A stretch of DNA of 64,000 nt from Actinomycetales bacterium (GTDB lineage: Bacteria > Actinomycetota > Actinomycetes > Actinomycetales > Dermatophilaceae), in NCBI GenBank assembly GCA_016710645.1, contig JADJVI010000043.1, positions 124,001 through 188,000 of the forward strand. Reading direction: 5' to 3'. This document shows positions 1 through 9,674 of the stretch, piece by piece. Within the stretch, counting starts at the first letter, position 1; every line of letters starts with the position of its first letter. The notes under the pieces were generated by a model that worked only from the letters and a program-made list of their open reading frames with translations, was not told the DNA's origin and did not search any database. The translations under genes and the position numbers were made by a program.

Positions 1-529
1 CTTCCTGGCCCTGGCCGCGGTGGAAGCCCTCAAGGTCCACCCCACGGTCAACTCCAGCATCGATGGCGACTCGATCGTCTACCACGGTCAGGAGCACCTC
101 TCGATCGCGGTCGACACCGAGCGGGGCCTCATCGTCCCGGTGGTGAAGAATGCCGGCGACCTCAACATCGCCGGCCTGGCCCGGGCCATCAAGGACGTCG
201 CTGACCGCACCCGCACCAACCGGATCACGCCCGATGACCTCACGGGTGGGACCTTCACCATCACCAACACCGGCAGCCGTGGTGCGCTCTTCGACACGCC
301 CATCATCAACCAGCCGCAGGTCGCCATCCTCGGCACCGGCGCTCTCGTCAAGCGCCCGGTCGTCGTGACCGACGCCGACGGCGGCGAGACGATCGCGGTG
401 CGTTCGATGATGTACCTCGCGCTGTCCTACGACCACCGGATCGTGGACGGCGCGGACGCAGCCCGCTTCTTGGGCACGATGAAGGCACGGCTCGAAGAGG
501 GCAACTTCGAGGCAGATCTCGGCCTGTGA
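1..529 (+). CDS. dlaT: 2-oxoacid dehydrogenase E2 (dihydrolipoamide acyltransferase), 3' part
   Basis: C-terminal catalytic domain of an E2 acyltransferase; the reading frame is open from base 2, so the gene begins before the window. E2 moves an acyl group from its lipoyl arm to CoA in the pyruvate or 2-oxoglutarate dehydrogenase complex in the cytoplasm. The hallmark HxxxDG active site is seen as DHRIVDG near bases 430-450, preceded by an [11 protein letters not shown] segment typical of the family. The epimerase gene starts inside its stop codon, and lipB and lipA lie downstream, the mycobacterial dlaT order. The symbol rests on that order; sucB is a common alternative name. The lipoyl domains are outside the window. 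Confidence 0.93.
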   Translation, partial: FLALAAVEALKVHPTVNSSIDGDSIVYHGQEHLSIAVDTERGLIVPVVKNAGDLNIAGLARAIKDVADRTRTNRITPDDLTGGTFTITNTGSRGALFDTPIINQPQVAILGTGALVKRPVVVTDADGGETIAVRSMMYLALSYDHRIVDGADAARFLGTMKARLEEGNFEADLGL

Positions 530-1449
530 GTTCGTCGCGACAGCGCATCGCCATCACGGGAGCCTCCGGGCTTATCGGCGGTGCGCTGTCGCGCGTCCTG
601 GCCGCTCGCGGCGACGATGTGATCAGGCTGGTGCGTCACCAGCCGACCAATCCGCAACAACGGCAATGGGATCCGCAACAGCGCTCGCTGCCGGTCGAGG
701 CTGTCGTTGACGTCGACGCCATCGTTCACCTGGCCGGCGCGGGCGTCGGCGATAGGCGGTGGACACCGGCATACAAAGATCTGGTGCTGCGCTCCCGGCT
801 CGACGGCACGACGGCCGTGGCCGAGGCAATTGCGGGAGTCGGCCGTCCGATCCGGCTGGTGAGCGCGTCGGCGGTGGGCTACTACGGCAGTCGCGGCGAC
901 GAGATCCTCACCGAGACGAGCGCGGGCGGCGACGGGTTCCTGGCCGATGTCGTGCGGGTCTGGGAGGGTGCCACCGAGGCAGCAGTGGCGGCTGGCGCCC
1001 CCGTCGCGTTGGCCCGGACCGGGCTGGTGATGAGCCCGACCGGCGGAGCGTTCGAGCGTCTGCTGCGGCTGGCCCGGCTCGGGCTCGGCGGACCGCTCGG
1101 CTCGGGCCGTCAATGGTGGCCCTGGATCACCCTCGCCGACGAGGTCGCCGCGCTCGTCCATCTCATCGACCACCGTGACGTCGTCGGACCGGTCAACCTC
1201 GTGTCGCCCGATCCATGCCCGCAGCGCGAGATCGCCACCGCCATCGGGAAGAACCTGGGTCGCCCGGCCATCCTGCCGGCACCGGCGTTCGCGCTGCGCG
1301 TAGCCGTCGGGGAGTTCGCCGACGACATCTTGGCCAGCCAGCGGGTGCTTCCGAATCGCCTGACCGAGCAAGGCTTCCGGTTCCGGCACGCCACGTTGAG
1401 CGACGGCGTCGGCTACCTGCTCGACGCGAGCGGACCCGTCACTCCCTGA
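526..1449 (+). CDS. SDR39-type NAD(P)-binding epimerase (TIGR01777 family)
   Basis: A 307-residue short-chain dehydrogenase/epimerase-like protein. The N-terminal nucleotide-binding motif GASGLIG lies at residues 10-16, followed by family segments such as [13 protein letters not shown] and [13 protein letters not shown]. The GTG start overlaps the stop codon of the E2 gene, implying translational coupling. Homologues sit between dlaT and lipB in mycobacteria (Rv2216), so a link to lipoate-dependent metabolism is possible but unproven; the substrate is unknown. Its 3' end overlaps the convergent kinase-like gene by 11 bases. Confidence 0.88.
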   Translation: MSSSRQRIAITGASGLIGGALSRVLAARGDDVIRLVRHQPTNPQQRQWDPQQRSLPVEAVVDVDAIVHLAGAGVGDRRWTPAYKDLVLRSRLDGTTAVAEAIAGVGRPIRLVSASAVGYYGSRGDEILTETSAGGDGFLADVVRVWEGATEAAVAAGAPVALARTGLVMSPTGGAFERLLRLARLGLGGPLGSGRQWWPWITLADEVAALVHLIDHRDVVGPVNLVSPDPCPQREIATAIGKNLGRPAILPAPAFALRVAVGEFADDILASQRVLPNRLTEQGFRFRHATLSDGVGYLLDASGPVTP

Positions 1450-3037
1450 TGTCGGAGATGAGCCAGCCGGCGTCAGTGCGGACCAGCACATAGGTGAACG
1501 GCCGCCCCGCCTCGGCAGGGATCGTCTGTTTCGTCTGGCCCGGCCCGATCACCGTATAGGCGTCACGGTCGACCACCGCCAACAGCGTGGCGGTGCGATC
1601 GTCGCCCGACACCCATTCGGCGTGACGCACGTGGTAGCCCAGCCCGTCGTAACGCTGACCGCTGCGCCCCAATGCCTTGATGAGCTCGCTGTCGTGGGTA
1701 AACATCGGCGATGACGGCGCATCGACGCGATCCAGCATGCCCACGTCGGCGCTGGTCAGCGCGGCCGCTCGACCGCGCGCCAGGGCACTGAGCACGCCCC
1801 CTGGGTTGGCCGCCAGTTGCGCGCGGGTCGCGCTCGCCGGATCGAGCGTGGCGCTGGGAGCGGCCGAGACCGAGGCGGTGCCCGAGGCCGACGGCGAGGA
1901 CGTGGGAGTCGCCAGGCCGGCGGAGCTCCGGGCGAGCAGCACGAGCAGAAGGACACCCAGCCCAACCCCACCCACGACCAGGGCCAGAACCCGCCCCCAG
2001 ACCGGTATGCCGTGCTCGCTCCCACGACGCTGAGCCCGGGTCGCGGCCGCCCTCCGGCTCGCGGCGCCTCGGGATGCCTCCTGCCCGTCTCCGGACCCGA
2101 CGCCCGATGGTGCCGATTGGCGCGCCGATCGGCCGGCCGGTTCAGGCCTCGGAGGATCGTTGTGGCTCGCAGTCTCGGAGCGGGCGCGCAGCCGCTGCGT
2201 CAGCGCGTGCTCGCGGTGATCGGCGCCCTCGGCGGGAAAGCGCACCGGAAGCGGATCTGCCGACTCGTAGCAGCGCACGGCGGCCTCGTCGGCGCCGGGC
2301 CGAGCAGCGGGATCGGCAGCCAGCAGATCGGGCAACAGCGGCGCAAAGGCCGGACCGACGAGGTGGTCGGCCGCGCCAAGGTCGGCCCGGTCGCGCAGCG
2401 GACGACCGGACAAGGCCAGCCAGGCCAGCGCTCCCAACCCATAGATGTCGCTGGCCGCGGTCGGTACGGCGCCTGCCACCACCTCGGGAGCGACAAAGCC
2501 AGGCGTCCCGGCAACCAACGGCGGGTGGCTCTCGCCCGCCAGGCGCGCAGCTTCGAAGTCGGTGAGCATCGGCTTGCCTTCGCCGGTGAACACGACATTG
2601 GTCGGCGAGATGTCACCGTGGATGACACCGGCGTCGTGCAGGGCCGCGAGCGCGCCTGCGAGCGGGGTACAGATCGTGGCGACCTCGCCCTCGTCGAGGC
2701 GGCCGCGGGCAGCGACAAGATCGGCGAGGTTGCCCCCGTCGGCCAGGTCGAGAATCAGCGCGACCGACCCGTCGGCCAACGGGAGGACCTGGTGCAACCC
2801 GACGATGTGGTCGTGCCGCACCCGCGCAAGGATCGCGCTCTCCCGTGCGGCCAGCTCCATGAGAGCGCCGATGTGATAGCGCTCGGGCTGGACCACCTTG
2901 ACGGCGACGTCTGGACCCCCAGCGGTCGGTCGCGCGCGCCACACCGTGCTGGTCGCTCCCGCCCCGAGCAGCGCCAGGACTTGGTAGCCCTCGACGACCG
3001 GAGCCGCACTCTTCGTCCCCATCGCCTGACCGGTCAC
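1439..3037 (-). CDS. Membrane-anchored Ser/Thr protein kinase-like protein with altered HRD and DFG motifs
   Basis: The N-terminal half (about residues 15-280) is a Hanks-type kinase fold: glycine loop LLGAGATSTVWRA, lysine in VAVKVV, and APE motif in GTPGFVAPEV. The catalytic loop near residue 138 reads HGDISPTN rather than HRDxKPxN, and the metal-binding motif near residue 160 reads DFE rather than DFG. A proline/serine-rich linker leads to one membrane segment (about residues 343-366, VLALVVGGVGLGVLLLVLL) and an external C-terminal domain of about 165 residues. Orientation: kinase inside, sensor-like domain outside. Catalytic competence is doubtful. The GTG at 3037 has GGGGAG just upstream; an ATG at 3022 is an alternative. 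Confidence 0.85.
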   Translation of the reverse strand: MTGQAMGTKSAAPVVEGYQVLALLGAGATSTVWRARPTAGGPDVAVKVVQPERYHIGALMELAARESAILARVRHDHIVGLHQVLPLADGSVALILDLADGGNLADLVAARGRLDEGEVATICTPLAGALAALHDAGVIHGDISPTNVVFTGEGKPMLTDFEAARLAGESHPPLVAGTPGFVAPEVVAGAVPTAASDIYGLGALAWLALSGRPLRDRADLGAADHLVGPAFAPLLPDLLAADPAARPGADEAAVRCYESADPLPVRFPAEGADHREHALTQRLRARSETASHNDPPRPEPAGRSARQSAPSGVGSGDGQEASRGAASRRAAATRAQRRGSEHGIPVWGRVLALVVGGVGLGVLLLVLLARSSAGLATPTSSPSASGTASVSAAPSATLDPASATRAQLAANPGGVLSALARGRAAALTSADVGMLDRVDAPSSPMFTHDSELIKALGRSGQRYDGLGYHVRHAEWVSGDDRTATLLAVVDRDAYTVIGPGQTKQTIPAEAGRPFTYVLVRTDAGWLISDIRE

Positions 3038-3200
3038 CTCCCCATCGTGCCCTGGACGAGCGGGTATCCGCTGCGTCCATCCACAGGTGCTCCCACGAGC
3101 AACAGCCCCGCCATCCTAGGAGACCGCACGCTGGCGCCGATTGGGCAACCGCCCTTCGGGCCAGGACCTAGCTGGTCGGTCTGGTCTGCGCAGCCGGGGA

Positions 3201-4256
3201 TCAGTCGGGGACTTGGCCGGGAGTGAGGACATCCATGACCCGGCGGCCCCGATTGCTAGCCCGTGCGGCGTCGATGACGGCCAGCACATGCACGGCATCC
3301 CTGGGGTCGACCGGCATACCGGATTGTGGGTCCTCGGAGGCGAGCGCCGCCGCAACCGCGCGGTAGAAGTCGGCCGGATCCGAGTCGACGACAGGCACTG
3401 GCTGACGCTGCGGACCCTGAACGATCCACCCCAGGTGACCATCGGGCGCGTCCGCGTCGGGGAATGCCGTCTGCTCACCCTGCGCCGATCCGAGGATGTA
3501 GGCACCCGCACTGCCCTGGACCCGAACCCGCGGTCCGGGAGCACCGGCCACAGACGAGGCCCGCACGTGGCTGCGATACCCCCCGGTATGCCGCATGGCC
3601 AGGAAGGTGTCATCCTCACCGGCGCTCGTCCAGGCTGCCAGCTCGGCGTAGACCGTCTCGACTGGTCCATGGAGCAACACCAGTTGATCGATGAGGTGGG
3701 TGTGCAGATCCAGCAGCAGGCCGCCACCTTGCTCGGGCGGTAGTTGCTCCCGCCAGCGGTCGTTGCGCACGGGTCGCCAACGCTCCCAACGCAATTCGGT
3801 CTCGTGCAGCTCCCCCAGGGCACCAGAGCGCAGCACCCTCTCAAGGGTTCGGAACTGCGGGTCGTAGCGTCGGTTCTGGAAGACGGTCAGCGGAATACCT
3901 TCTGCGGCAGCGAAATCGACGAGCTCCACGGCGGAATGGGCGTCACAGGCCAGCGGTTTGTCGACGACACACGCGATGCCGGCCTCCACCACCTGGCGAG
4001 CCTGCTCGACGTGCAACCCGGACGGGGACGCGAGCACGATCAGGTCGAGTGCCTCCGCTTCGGCCCGTCGCAGCAGGGCATCCACATCCGGCAGGACGTG
4101 GGCGTTCGGGACGTCACGGGCGGCGCGTTCGATGCGTTCGGGGTTGCGCGTGACGACACTGGTGACCGTCAACCCAGCCGCCTGCAGTAGCGGCGCGTGG
4201 AAACCGGCTCCCGCTCCCCCGAATCCCACCAAGCCCACTCGAGTCATGGGAGCCAT
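3201..4256 (-). CDS. Gfo/Idh/MocA family NAD(P)-dependent oxidoreductase
   Basis: A 351-residue dehydrogenase. The N-terminal Rossmann motif [18 protein letters not shown] binds the dinucleotide, and the family motif DKPLACD carries the conserved EKP-type lysine (here DKP). The C-terminal half is the usual alpha/beta substrate domain ([16 protein letters not shown]). Members oxidise or reduce sugars, inositols and related polyols; nothing nearby identifies the substrate. It is transcribed divergently from lipB with only 26 bases between start codons, so the two promoters must overlap. A second ATG at 4247 is equally plausible as the start. Confidence 0.88.
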   Translation of the reverse strand: MAPMTRVGLVGFGGAGAGFHAPLLQAAGLTVTSVVTRNPERIERAARDVPNAHVLPDVDALLRRAEAEALDLIVLASPSGLHVEQARQVVEAGIACVVDKPLACDAHSAVELVDFAAAEGIPLTVFQNRRYDPQFRTLERVLRSGALGELHETELRWERWRPVRNDRWREQLPPEQGGGLLLDLHTHLIDQLVLLHGPVETVYAELAAWTSAGEDDTFLAMRHTGGYRSHVRASSVAGAPGPRVRVQGSAGAYILGSAQGEQTAFPDADAPDGHLGWIVQGPQRQPVPVVDSDPADFYRAVAAALASEDPQSGMPVDPRDAVHVLAVIDAARASNRGRRVMDVLTPGQVPD

Positions 4257-4282
4257 CCTGGCACTGTGCCTACGCTGTCCCC

Positions 4283-4984
4283 ATGGATGTCGTGCACGTC
4301 GGGTTCGCGCCCCATTTCGTCGACTACGAGCAGGCCTGGGAACTGCAACGGCAGACCCACGCCCGAGTCGTCGCCGGAGAGGCGCCGGACACCGTCCTGC
4401 TCATGGAGCATGCACCGGTCTATACGGCCGGCAAACGGACCGAACCCCAGGAGCGCCCCAAGGACGGCACTCCCGTGGTCGACGTGGACCGTGGCGGCAA
4501 GATCACGTGGCACGGGCCAGGCCAGGTCACGGGTTACCCCATCGTGCGTCTGCCGGCGCCGATCGATGTCGTGGCCTATGTGCGAGCTCTCGAAGAGATG
4601 ATGATCCGGGTCTGCGCAGACTTCGGCATCCGCGCTGGGCGGGTTGAGGGCCAGAGCGGCACGTGGATCCATGCCGACGAGCGCGGCCCGGACCGCAAGA
4701 TCGGCGCCATCGGGATCCGGGTCAGCCGGCAAGTCGCCATGCACGGCTTCGCCTTCAACGCCGACCCCGACCTGTCCTGGGGCGAGGTCATCATCCCCTG
4801 CGGCATCGTCGGCGCCGGCGTCACCTCCCTCAGCGCCGAACTCGACCGCGACATCACCGTCCAGAAGGTCCTGCCCCACATCGAGAAGCATCTCGCCGAC
4901 GTCCTGGCCGACCTTCGTCCCAACCGCCGCGCCGGCACCCCGACCGTCGAGGCTCACCCACTCGTGACGACCGGGGTCAGCTGA
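4283..4984 (+). CDS. lipB: Octanoyl-[acyl carrier protein]:protein N-octanoyltransferase LipB
   Basis: LipB transfers octanoate from ACP to the lipoyl domains of E2 and GcvH, the first step of lipoate assembly. The 233-residue protein has the core motif [17 protein letters not shown] (residues 71-87) and the catalytic pair Lys139 (in DRKIGAIGI) and Cys173 (in IIPCGI). The length is normal for the family. It is followed 122 bases later by lipA and preceded by the E2 gene, so the enzyme, its partner and its protein substrate are encoded together. Confidence 0.96.
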   Translation: MDVVHVGFAPHFVDYEQAWELQRQTHARVVAGEAPDTVLLMEHAPVYTAGKRTEPQERPKDGTPVVDVDRGGKITWHGPGQVTGYPIVRLPAPIDVVAYVRALEEMMIRVCADFGIRAGRVEGQSGTWIHADERGPDRKIGAIGIRVSRQVAMHGFAFNADPDLSWGEVIIPCGIVGAGVTSLSAELDRDITVQKVLPHIEKHLADVLADLRPNRRAGTPTVEAHPLVTTGVS

Positions 4985-5021
4985 CCCGGGCGGCGTAGTC
5001 TGGACCCTTACGGCGCTGCGG

Positions 5022-5060
5022 GACCGGACGGCATACCGAAGCCGACCGGACGGCATACCG
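5022..5060 (+). repeat. Two direct 17-base repeats carrying the CGGCATAC motif upstream of lipA
   Basis: GACCGGACGGCATACCG occurs at 5022-5038 and again, base for base, at 5044-5060, a 22-base period (about two helical turns). Both contain the octamer that is dispersed through the whole window. The pair ends 46 bases before the lipA start, so a role as a binding site is conceivable; the spacing is also consistent with simple local duplication. Confidence 0.8.
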
Positions 5061-5106
5061 GGGCCAGCGTCGAGCACTCCGACCAGCACCAGCAGAGGCA
5101 GGCAGC

Positions 5107-6132
5107 GTGAGCATCGCACCCGACGGGCGGAAGTTGTTGCGAGTCGAGGCTCGCAACGCCCAGACCCCGATCGAGCGCAAACCCGCGTGGATCCGCACGA
5201 CAGCAACGATGGGTCCGGCGTATACCGAGCTCAACGCCATGGTCAAAGGCGAGGGCTTGCACACCGTGTGCCAGGAGGCCGGCTGCCCCAACATCTTCGA
5301 GTGCTGGGAGGACCGCGAGGCCACCTTCCTCATCGGCGGCGACACGTGCACCCGGCGCTGCGACTTCTGTGACATCGCCACCGGCCGTCCGCAGCCGCTG
5401 GATCTCGACGAACCCCGCCGGGTCGCCGAGTCGGTGCGCCGCATGGGGCTGCGCTACTCCACCGTCACCGGCGTGGCGCGCGACGACCAACCGGACGGGG
5501 CAGCGGGCCTGTATGCCGACACGGTCCGCCTCATCCACGAACTCAACCCGCAGACGGGCGTCGAGATCCTGCCGCCGGACTTTGGCGCGCGCCCCGAACA
5601 GGTGGGACGGGTCTTCGATGCCCGGCCCGAGGTCTTCGCGCACAACCTCGAGACCGTCCCGCGCATCTTCAAACGGATCCGGCCAGCCTTCACCTACGAC
5701 ACCTCACTGCGGGTGCTGACCATGGCGCGCGCGGCCGGGTTGGTGACCAAGTCCAATCTCATCCTCGGTATGGGCGAGCGCGCGGACGAGATCGAGCAGG
5801 CGATCCACGACCTGCACGACGCAGGCTGCGACATCCTCACCATCACCCAATACCTGCGACCGTCGCCGCTGCACCACCCCATCGACCGATGGGTCAAGCC
5901 GGAGGAGTTCCTGCACTGGTCTTCGGTGGCCGAGGAGCGGGGTTTCAAGGGCGTCATGGCCGGGCCACTGGTGCGCTCGTCCTACCGGGCCGGTCGGTTG
6001 TGGGCCCAGGCGATGGGCCGCTGGGGACGACCGATCCCCGCGCATCTGGCCCACCTCGCCGAGGCCGGGTCGGCTCCCGCTCGGCAGGAAGCCGCGGCAG
6101 TCGTCGCGCGCACCGGCGCGACAGTATCCTGA
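5107..6132 (+). CDS. lipA: Lipoyl synthase LipA
   Basis: A radical-SAM enzyme that inserts two sulfurs into octanoyl groups attached by LipB. All six cluster ligands are visible: the auxiliary cluster Cys55, Cys60, Cys66 ([12 protein letters not shown]) and the radical-SAM cluster Cys81, Cys85, Cys88 (CTRRCDFC). The C-terminal RSSY motif that caps the auxiliary cluster is present in [10 protein letters not shown]. Length 341 residues, usual for actinobacteria. Start is GTG. The DUF4191 gene follows five bases after the stop, so the two are probably co-transcribed. Confidence 0.97.
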   Translation: MSIAPDGRKLLRVEARNAQTPIERKPAWIRTTATMGPAYTELNAMVKGEGLHTVCQEAGCPNIFECWEDREATFLIGGDTCTRRCDFCDIATGRPQPLDLDEPRRVAESVRRMGLRYSTVTGVARDDQPDGAAGLYADTVRLIHELNPQTGVEILPPDFGARPEQVGRVFDARPEVFAHNLETVPRIFKRIRPAFTYDTSLRVLTMARAAGLVTKSNLILGMGERADEIEQAIHDLHDAGCDILTITQYLRPSPLHHPIDRWVKPEEFLHWSSVAEERGFKGVMAGPLVRSSYRAGRLWAQAMGRWGRPIPAHLAHLAEAGSAPARQEAAAVVARTGATVS

Positions 6133-6137
6133 CCGCC

Positions 6138-6863
6138 ATGGCCAAGGACTCCACTGCTGCACCCACGCCGAAGAAGCCCGGGCGCATCGCCCAGGTGCGC
6201 ACCGTCTTCCAGCAGTCCAAGCAACTCGACCCGAAGATCGGGTGGTGGATGCTGCTGGCGTTCGTGCTCACCCTCGCGGTGGCCTTCGGCATCGGTTACG
6301 CGGTCGGCTGGCCGGTGTATGCCGTGATCCTCGGCCTCCCGCTCGCGGCGCTGGCCGCCACCCTGGTGATGAGCCGCCGCGCCGAGCGGGCGGCATACAC
6401 GCGCTTGGAAGGGCAGCCCGGCGCCGTCGGCGCGGCCCTCACCGCGCTGCGTGGCGACTGGTACACCGACTCCCAGCCCGTGGCGGTCGAAGGTAGCCGG
6501 GCGGGGGTGTCCGACGCCGCGATGGTCTACCGCGCGGTGGGTCGCCCGGGGATCGTCCTGGTCGCCGAAGGGCCGACCGTTCGGGCCCAGCGACTGCTGG
6601 CCGCCGAGCGGAAACGCACCGCGCGGGTGGCTCCGGACGTGCCGCTCACCACCCTCGCCGTGAGCGACGAGCAGGGCGACGGGCTCGTGGCCATTCGTAA
6701 GCTCACCAGCACCATCCAGCGGATGCGGCCCATCCTCAGCAAGCAGGACGTCCTCGTGGTCAACAAGCGCCTGCGGGCCCTCGGTGGACTCAAGCTCCCG
6801 CTGCCCCAGGGCGTCGACCCCAACCGGGTGCGCGTCGACCGCCGCGCCATGCGCGGTCGCTGA
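6138..6863 (+). CDS. DUF4191 family membrane protein
   Basis: A 241-residue protein with two transmembrane segments near the N-terminus (about residues 35-80, WWMLLAFVLTLAVAFGIGY and VYAVILGLPLAALAATLVM) followed by a soluble domain. The ATG at 6138 lies five bases after lipA; upstream extension of the frame would only overlap lipA. Homologues always sit next to lipA in actinobacteria (Rv2219 in M. tuberculosis), but no activity is established. The soluble domain ends in a basic tail (RVRVDRRAMRGR). Confidence 0.87.
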   Translation: MAKDSTAAPTPKKPGRIAQVRTVFQQSKQLDPKIGWWMLLAFVLTLAVAFGIGYAVGWPVYAVILGLPLAALAATLVMSRRAERAAYTRLEGQPGAVGAALTALRGDWYTDSQPVAVEGSRAGVSDAAMVYRAVGRPGIVLVAEGPTVRAQRLLAAERKRTARVAPDVPLTTLAVSDEQGDGLVAIRKLTSTIQRMRPILSKQDVLVVNKRLRALGGLKLPLPQGVDPNRVRVDRRAMRGR

Positions 6864-6908
6864 CTCGGAAGCACGCCTCGCGACGCCACTAGATCCGCAG
6901 CAACACGC

Positions 6909-7373
6909 TCAGCGGCGCACCAGGACCGTGTTGGCGGCCTTGTCGTGCAGCCCGCGTCCGTCGCGGTCCCAAATGAGCGCGGGAATCGCCAGGCAGAGCA
7001 GCAGAGAGCGGATCGCGACCTGCACCACCGACGCAGGGCGGCCGTTGACGCTCATCAGCCCCAGCCCGAGGATGCGCTGACCGACCGTCGAACCCACCGT
7101 CGGTAGGAGCACCAAGTTCTCGACGAAGAAGATGCCCAGCGGCACGAAGCTGCCCGGTCCACCATGGCCGAGCTCGACCTTGAAGAGCAAATAGGCAATG
7201 AGCTGGCACATCGTCCAGTCGATGAGCACCGCGACCAGCCGCCGACCGAACCGGGCGATCGACCCCGGCCCCTGCTGGGGTAGGCGAAGGGACTGACCGG
7301 CATACTCACCCGCCTGTTGGGTCCGGGCCCGCGGGCCATCGAGCCAGGACGCGACATCACGACGGTCAACCAC
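6909..7373 (-). CDS. RDD family membrane protein
   Basis: A 154-residue protein with the RDD signature region (RFGRRLVAVLIDWTMCQLIAYLLF) and further hydrophobic segments (FFVENLVLLPTVG, RSLLLCLAIPALI). The frame stays open to a start at 7490, but that extension would cover the GlnR-type box and promoter of glnA1, so I prefer the GTG at 7373. The equivalent in M. tuberculosis (Rv2219A) occupies the same place between the DUF4191 gene and glnA1. Function is unknown; some RDD proteins act in ion transport. Confidence 0.8.
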   Translation of the reverse strand: MVDRRDVASWLDGPRARTQQAGEYAGQSLRLPQQGPGSIARFGRRLVAVLIDWTMCQLIAYLLFKVELGHGGPGSFVPLGIFFVENLVLLPTVGSTVGQRILGLGLMSVNGRPASVVQVAIRSLLLCLAIPALIWDRDGRGLHDKAANTVLVRR

Positions 7374-7443
7374 CCTCGTAGCGTAACGACGCCCCGCGAT
7401 AGGTTGAGACTCGGACACAGCGGCGTGCCCGATCGCTCCCCCG

Positions 7444-7497
7444 TTTACACCGACGAAACATTCGGTCAACGGTCGGGAAACCCGCCGCACCTAGCGT
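7444..7497 (+). promoter_or_regulatory. GlnR-type binding site and candidate -10 of glnA1
   Basis: Four half-sites at exact 6-base spacing: TTTAC (7444-7448), GAAAC (7455-7459), TCAAC (7466-7470), GAAAC (7477-7481). This matches the actinobacterial GlnR consensus gTnAc-n6-GaAAc repeated twice, with both b-sites perfect and the a-sites imperfect. A possible -10 hexamer TAGCGT follows at 7492-7497. The site lies about 90 bases before the glnA1 start, where GlnR acts on nitrogen genes in Streptomyces and mycobacteria. Confidence 0.72.
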
Positions 7498-7572
7498 CGG
7501 GCCCGATGCACCACCCGGGCGCCGTGTCCGAATCCTCGACGGCGAGCCGGCCCACTGTCGTAGGAGGTTGGA

Positions 7573-8997
7573 TTGTTCAAGTCAGCCGACGAAGTCCTCG
7601 CGTTCATCAAGGACGAGGACGTCGCATTCGTCGACATCCGGTTCTGTGACCTGCCTGGGGTCATGCAGCACTTCAACGTCCCCGCCAAGAGCGTGGGACC
7701 GGACTTCTTCACGGTGGGGCAGGCCTTCGACGGCTCGTCGATCCGCGGTTTCCAGGCCATCCACGAGTCCGACATGAAGCTCATCCCGGACGTCAAGACG
7801 GCCTACCTCGACCCGTTCCGGGCCGAGAAGACCCTCGTGATGAACTTCTCGATCGTCGACCCGTTCACCGACGAGCCCTACAGCCGCGACCCGCGCAACG
7901 TCGCCGCCAAGGCCGAGGCCTACCTGGAGTCGACGGGCATCGCCGACACGGCCTACTTCGGGGCCGAGGCCGAGTTCTTCATCTTCGACGACGTGCGGTT
8001 CAAGACCTCCGCGAACGAGAGCTTCTACTACCTCGACTCGATCGCCGCTGCCTGGAACTCCGGCCGCGTCGAAGAGGGTGGCAACCTCGGCTACAAGCCG
8101 CGGGTCAAGGGTGGCTACTTCCCGGTGCCGCCGGTGGACCACTTCGCCGACATCCGCGACGCCATGTGCCTGCGCCTGGACGAGGTCGGCCTCAATGTCG
8201 AGCGGTCGCACCACGAGGTGGGCTCGGGTGGCCAGCAGGAGATCAACTACACGTTCAACACCCTGCTGCACTCCGGCGACGACATGATGAAGTTCAAGTA
8301 CGTCATCAAGAACTGCGCCTGGGAGTTCGGCAAGACCGCGACCTTCATGCCCAAGCCGATCTTCGGTGACAATGGGTCGGGCATGCACACCCACCAGTCG
8401 CTGTGGAAGGACGGCAAGCCGCTGTTCTACGACGAGAGCGGCTACGGCGGCCTCTCGGACATCGCCCGGTGGTACATCGGTGGCCTGCTCAAGCACGCCC
8501 CGTCGCTGCTGGCCTTCACCAACCCGACGGTGAACTCCTACCACCGCCTGGTCCCCGGCTACGAGGCCCCGGTCAACCTGGTCTACTCGGCCCGCAACCG
8601 CTCCGCCTGCGTCCGCATCCCGATCGCCGGCACCTCCCCCAAGGCCAAGCGCATCGAGTTCCGGATCCCAGACCCCTCGGCCAACCCCTACCTCGCCTTC
8701 GCGGCGCAGTTGATGGCGGGCCTGGACGGCATCAAGAACCGCATCGAGCCCCCGGAGCCGGTCGACAAGGACCTCTACGAGCTGCCCCCGGAGGAGCACG
8801 CCGAGATCAAGCAGGTCCCCGGCTCGCTGCCCGAGGTGCTCAACGCCCTCGAAGAGGACCACGACTACCTGCTCGAAGGTGGAGTGTTCACGAAGGACCT
8901 CATCGAGACCTGGATCGAGTGGAAGCGCAAGAACGAGGTCGACCCGATCCGCTTCCGCCCGCACCCGCACGAGTTCGAGATGTACTTCGACCTCTGA
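7573..8997 (+). CDS. glnA: Glutamine synthetase type I, GlnA1
   Basis: ATP-dependent ligation of ammonium to glutamate, the main nitrogen assimilation step. The 474-residue protein shows family motifs FDGSSIRGF, the ATP-site segment [16 protein letters not shown] and NRSACVRIP. The adenylylation tyrosine is Tyr402 ([10 protein letters not shown]), so activity should be tuned by GlnE encoded at 14744-17767. The start is TTG, supported by GGAGG at 7563-7567 five bases upstream; no ATG is suitably placed. A perfect hairpin at 9030-9068 ends the unit and a GlnR-type box precedes it. Confidence 0.97.
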   Translation: MFKSADEVLAFIKDEDVAFVDIRFCDLPGVMQHFNVPAKSVGPDFFTVGQAFDGSSIRGFQAIHESDMKLIPDVKTAYLDPFRAEKTLVMNFSIVDPFTDEPYSRDPRNVAAKAEAYLESTGIADTAYFGAEAEFFIFDDVRFKTSANESFYYLDSIAAAWNSGRVEEGGNLGYKPRVKGGYFPVPPVDHFADIRDAMCLRLDEVGLNVERSHHEVGSGGQQEINYTFNTLLHSGDDMMKFKYVIKNCAWEFGKTATFMPKPIFGDNGSGMHTHQSLWKDGKPLFYDESGYGGLSDIARWYIGGLLKHAPSLLAFTNPTVNSYHRLVPGYEAPVNLVYSARNRSACVRIPIAGTSPKAKRIEFRIPDPSANPYLAFAAQLMAGLDGIKNRIEPPEPVDKDLYELPPEEHAEIKQVPGSLPEVLNALEEDHDYLLEGGVFTKDLIETWIEWKRKNEVDPIRFRPHPHEFEMYFDL

Positions 8998-9029
8998 CGG
9001 TCGGCTGAGTTTCACTCCGAGCAAAGACC

Positions 9030-9068
9030 GGTATGCCGTGCCACCCGCCTCGGGTGGCACGGCATACC
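9030..9068 (+). terminator. Terminator-like hairpin after glnA1 built from paired CGGCATAC motifs
   Basis: An 18-base perfect stem (9030-9047 with 9051-9068) around a three-base loop, 32 bases after the glnA1 stop. The outer half of each arm is the dispersed motif (GGTATGCCG and CGGCATACC). No U-tract follows, which is common for actinobacterial terminators. Confidence 0.8.
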
Positions 9069-9158
9069 CGTCTCCGCGGAGCCTTTGCCTCGCAACAGCG
9101 ACGCGCCCGGTTCGGGGTGGCGTTTGCCTTACCAGTCGGTAGCCCGCACAGTGGTGTG

Positions 9159-9305
9159 ATGTTCACCATAGAAGACATCGACATCCACGCCGAGATGGCT
9201 GTGCTCGCTGCGCTGAGCCCCGAGTTGCTCGATCCGGTCTCCCACCCCATCCCGGAAGCCGACGCTCGGCTGCATCCCAACGACTACTTCGTCGTCGGCG
9301 CCTGA
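9159..9305 (+). CDS. Hypothetical 48-residue acidic protein
   Basis: A short frame beginning MFTIEDIDIHAEM and ending NDYFVVGA, with codon use biased to G/C in third positions like its neighbours. It lies alone between the glnA1 hairpin and the next gene. No domain, signal or known family is recognised, and no convincing ribosome binding site precedes the ATG. It may be a small real protein or chance; homologue conservation would decide. Confidence 0.4.
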   Translation: MFTIEDIDIHAEMAVLAALSPELLDPVSHPIPEADARLHPNDYFVVGA

Positions 9306-9363
9306 CCCCTTCGCGCGATCCTGAGCCCGCGCTGACAGCGTCGTCAACGCCCTCAACCCTCCC

Positions 9364-9642
9364 TCAGTGGCCCGCCTCGCGGGCGGCTCCGCACGTGCAC
9401 ATCCCGAAGAAGATCTCGTCGCTCATGTAGGTGGCCGAGCGCGCCACCTCGCGCAGCGTCACCTCGCCCCATTCCGGCAGCTCGGCCAGCATGCCGAGCG
9501 TGTCCAGCAACGCCGACGCAGCACGTTGGTCGTGCTGAGAGCGGTCGGTGTCCTGCAGCGCCAGTCGAGCGGTCACATGAACCGCGTGGCGGAACCAATG
9601 CACCGGATCCAACGAGCACCCGGGCGCGTGCTCGACCGGCAT
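9364..9642 (-). CDS. Hypothetical 92-residue protein with C-terminal CxC motif
   Basis: Small protein of unknown function, starting MPVEHAPGC and ending FGMCTCGAAREAGH. The ATG at 9642 is chosen because AGGAG stands three bases upstream; another ATG at 9654 lacks such a site. The start codon lies inside a copy of the dispersed GTATGCCG motif. The CxC near the end could bind metal or form a disulfide. It is 32 bases downstream of the EamA transporter gene on the same strand, so probably the second gene of that unit. Confidence 0.62.
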   Translation of the reverse strand: MPVEHAPGCSLDPVHWFRHAVHVTARLALQDTDRSQHDQRAASALLDTLGMLAELPEWGEVTLREVARSATYMSDEIFFGMCTCGAAREAGH

Positions 9643-9674
9643 ACGCTCCTGCATACCGGCATTCTGCCGCACCC

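Noticed and set aside
7374..7490. Longer N-terminus for the RDD protein
   Set aside because: It would translate through the GlnR-type box and promoter of glnA1, and the extra residues do not resemble the family.
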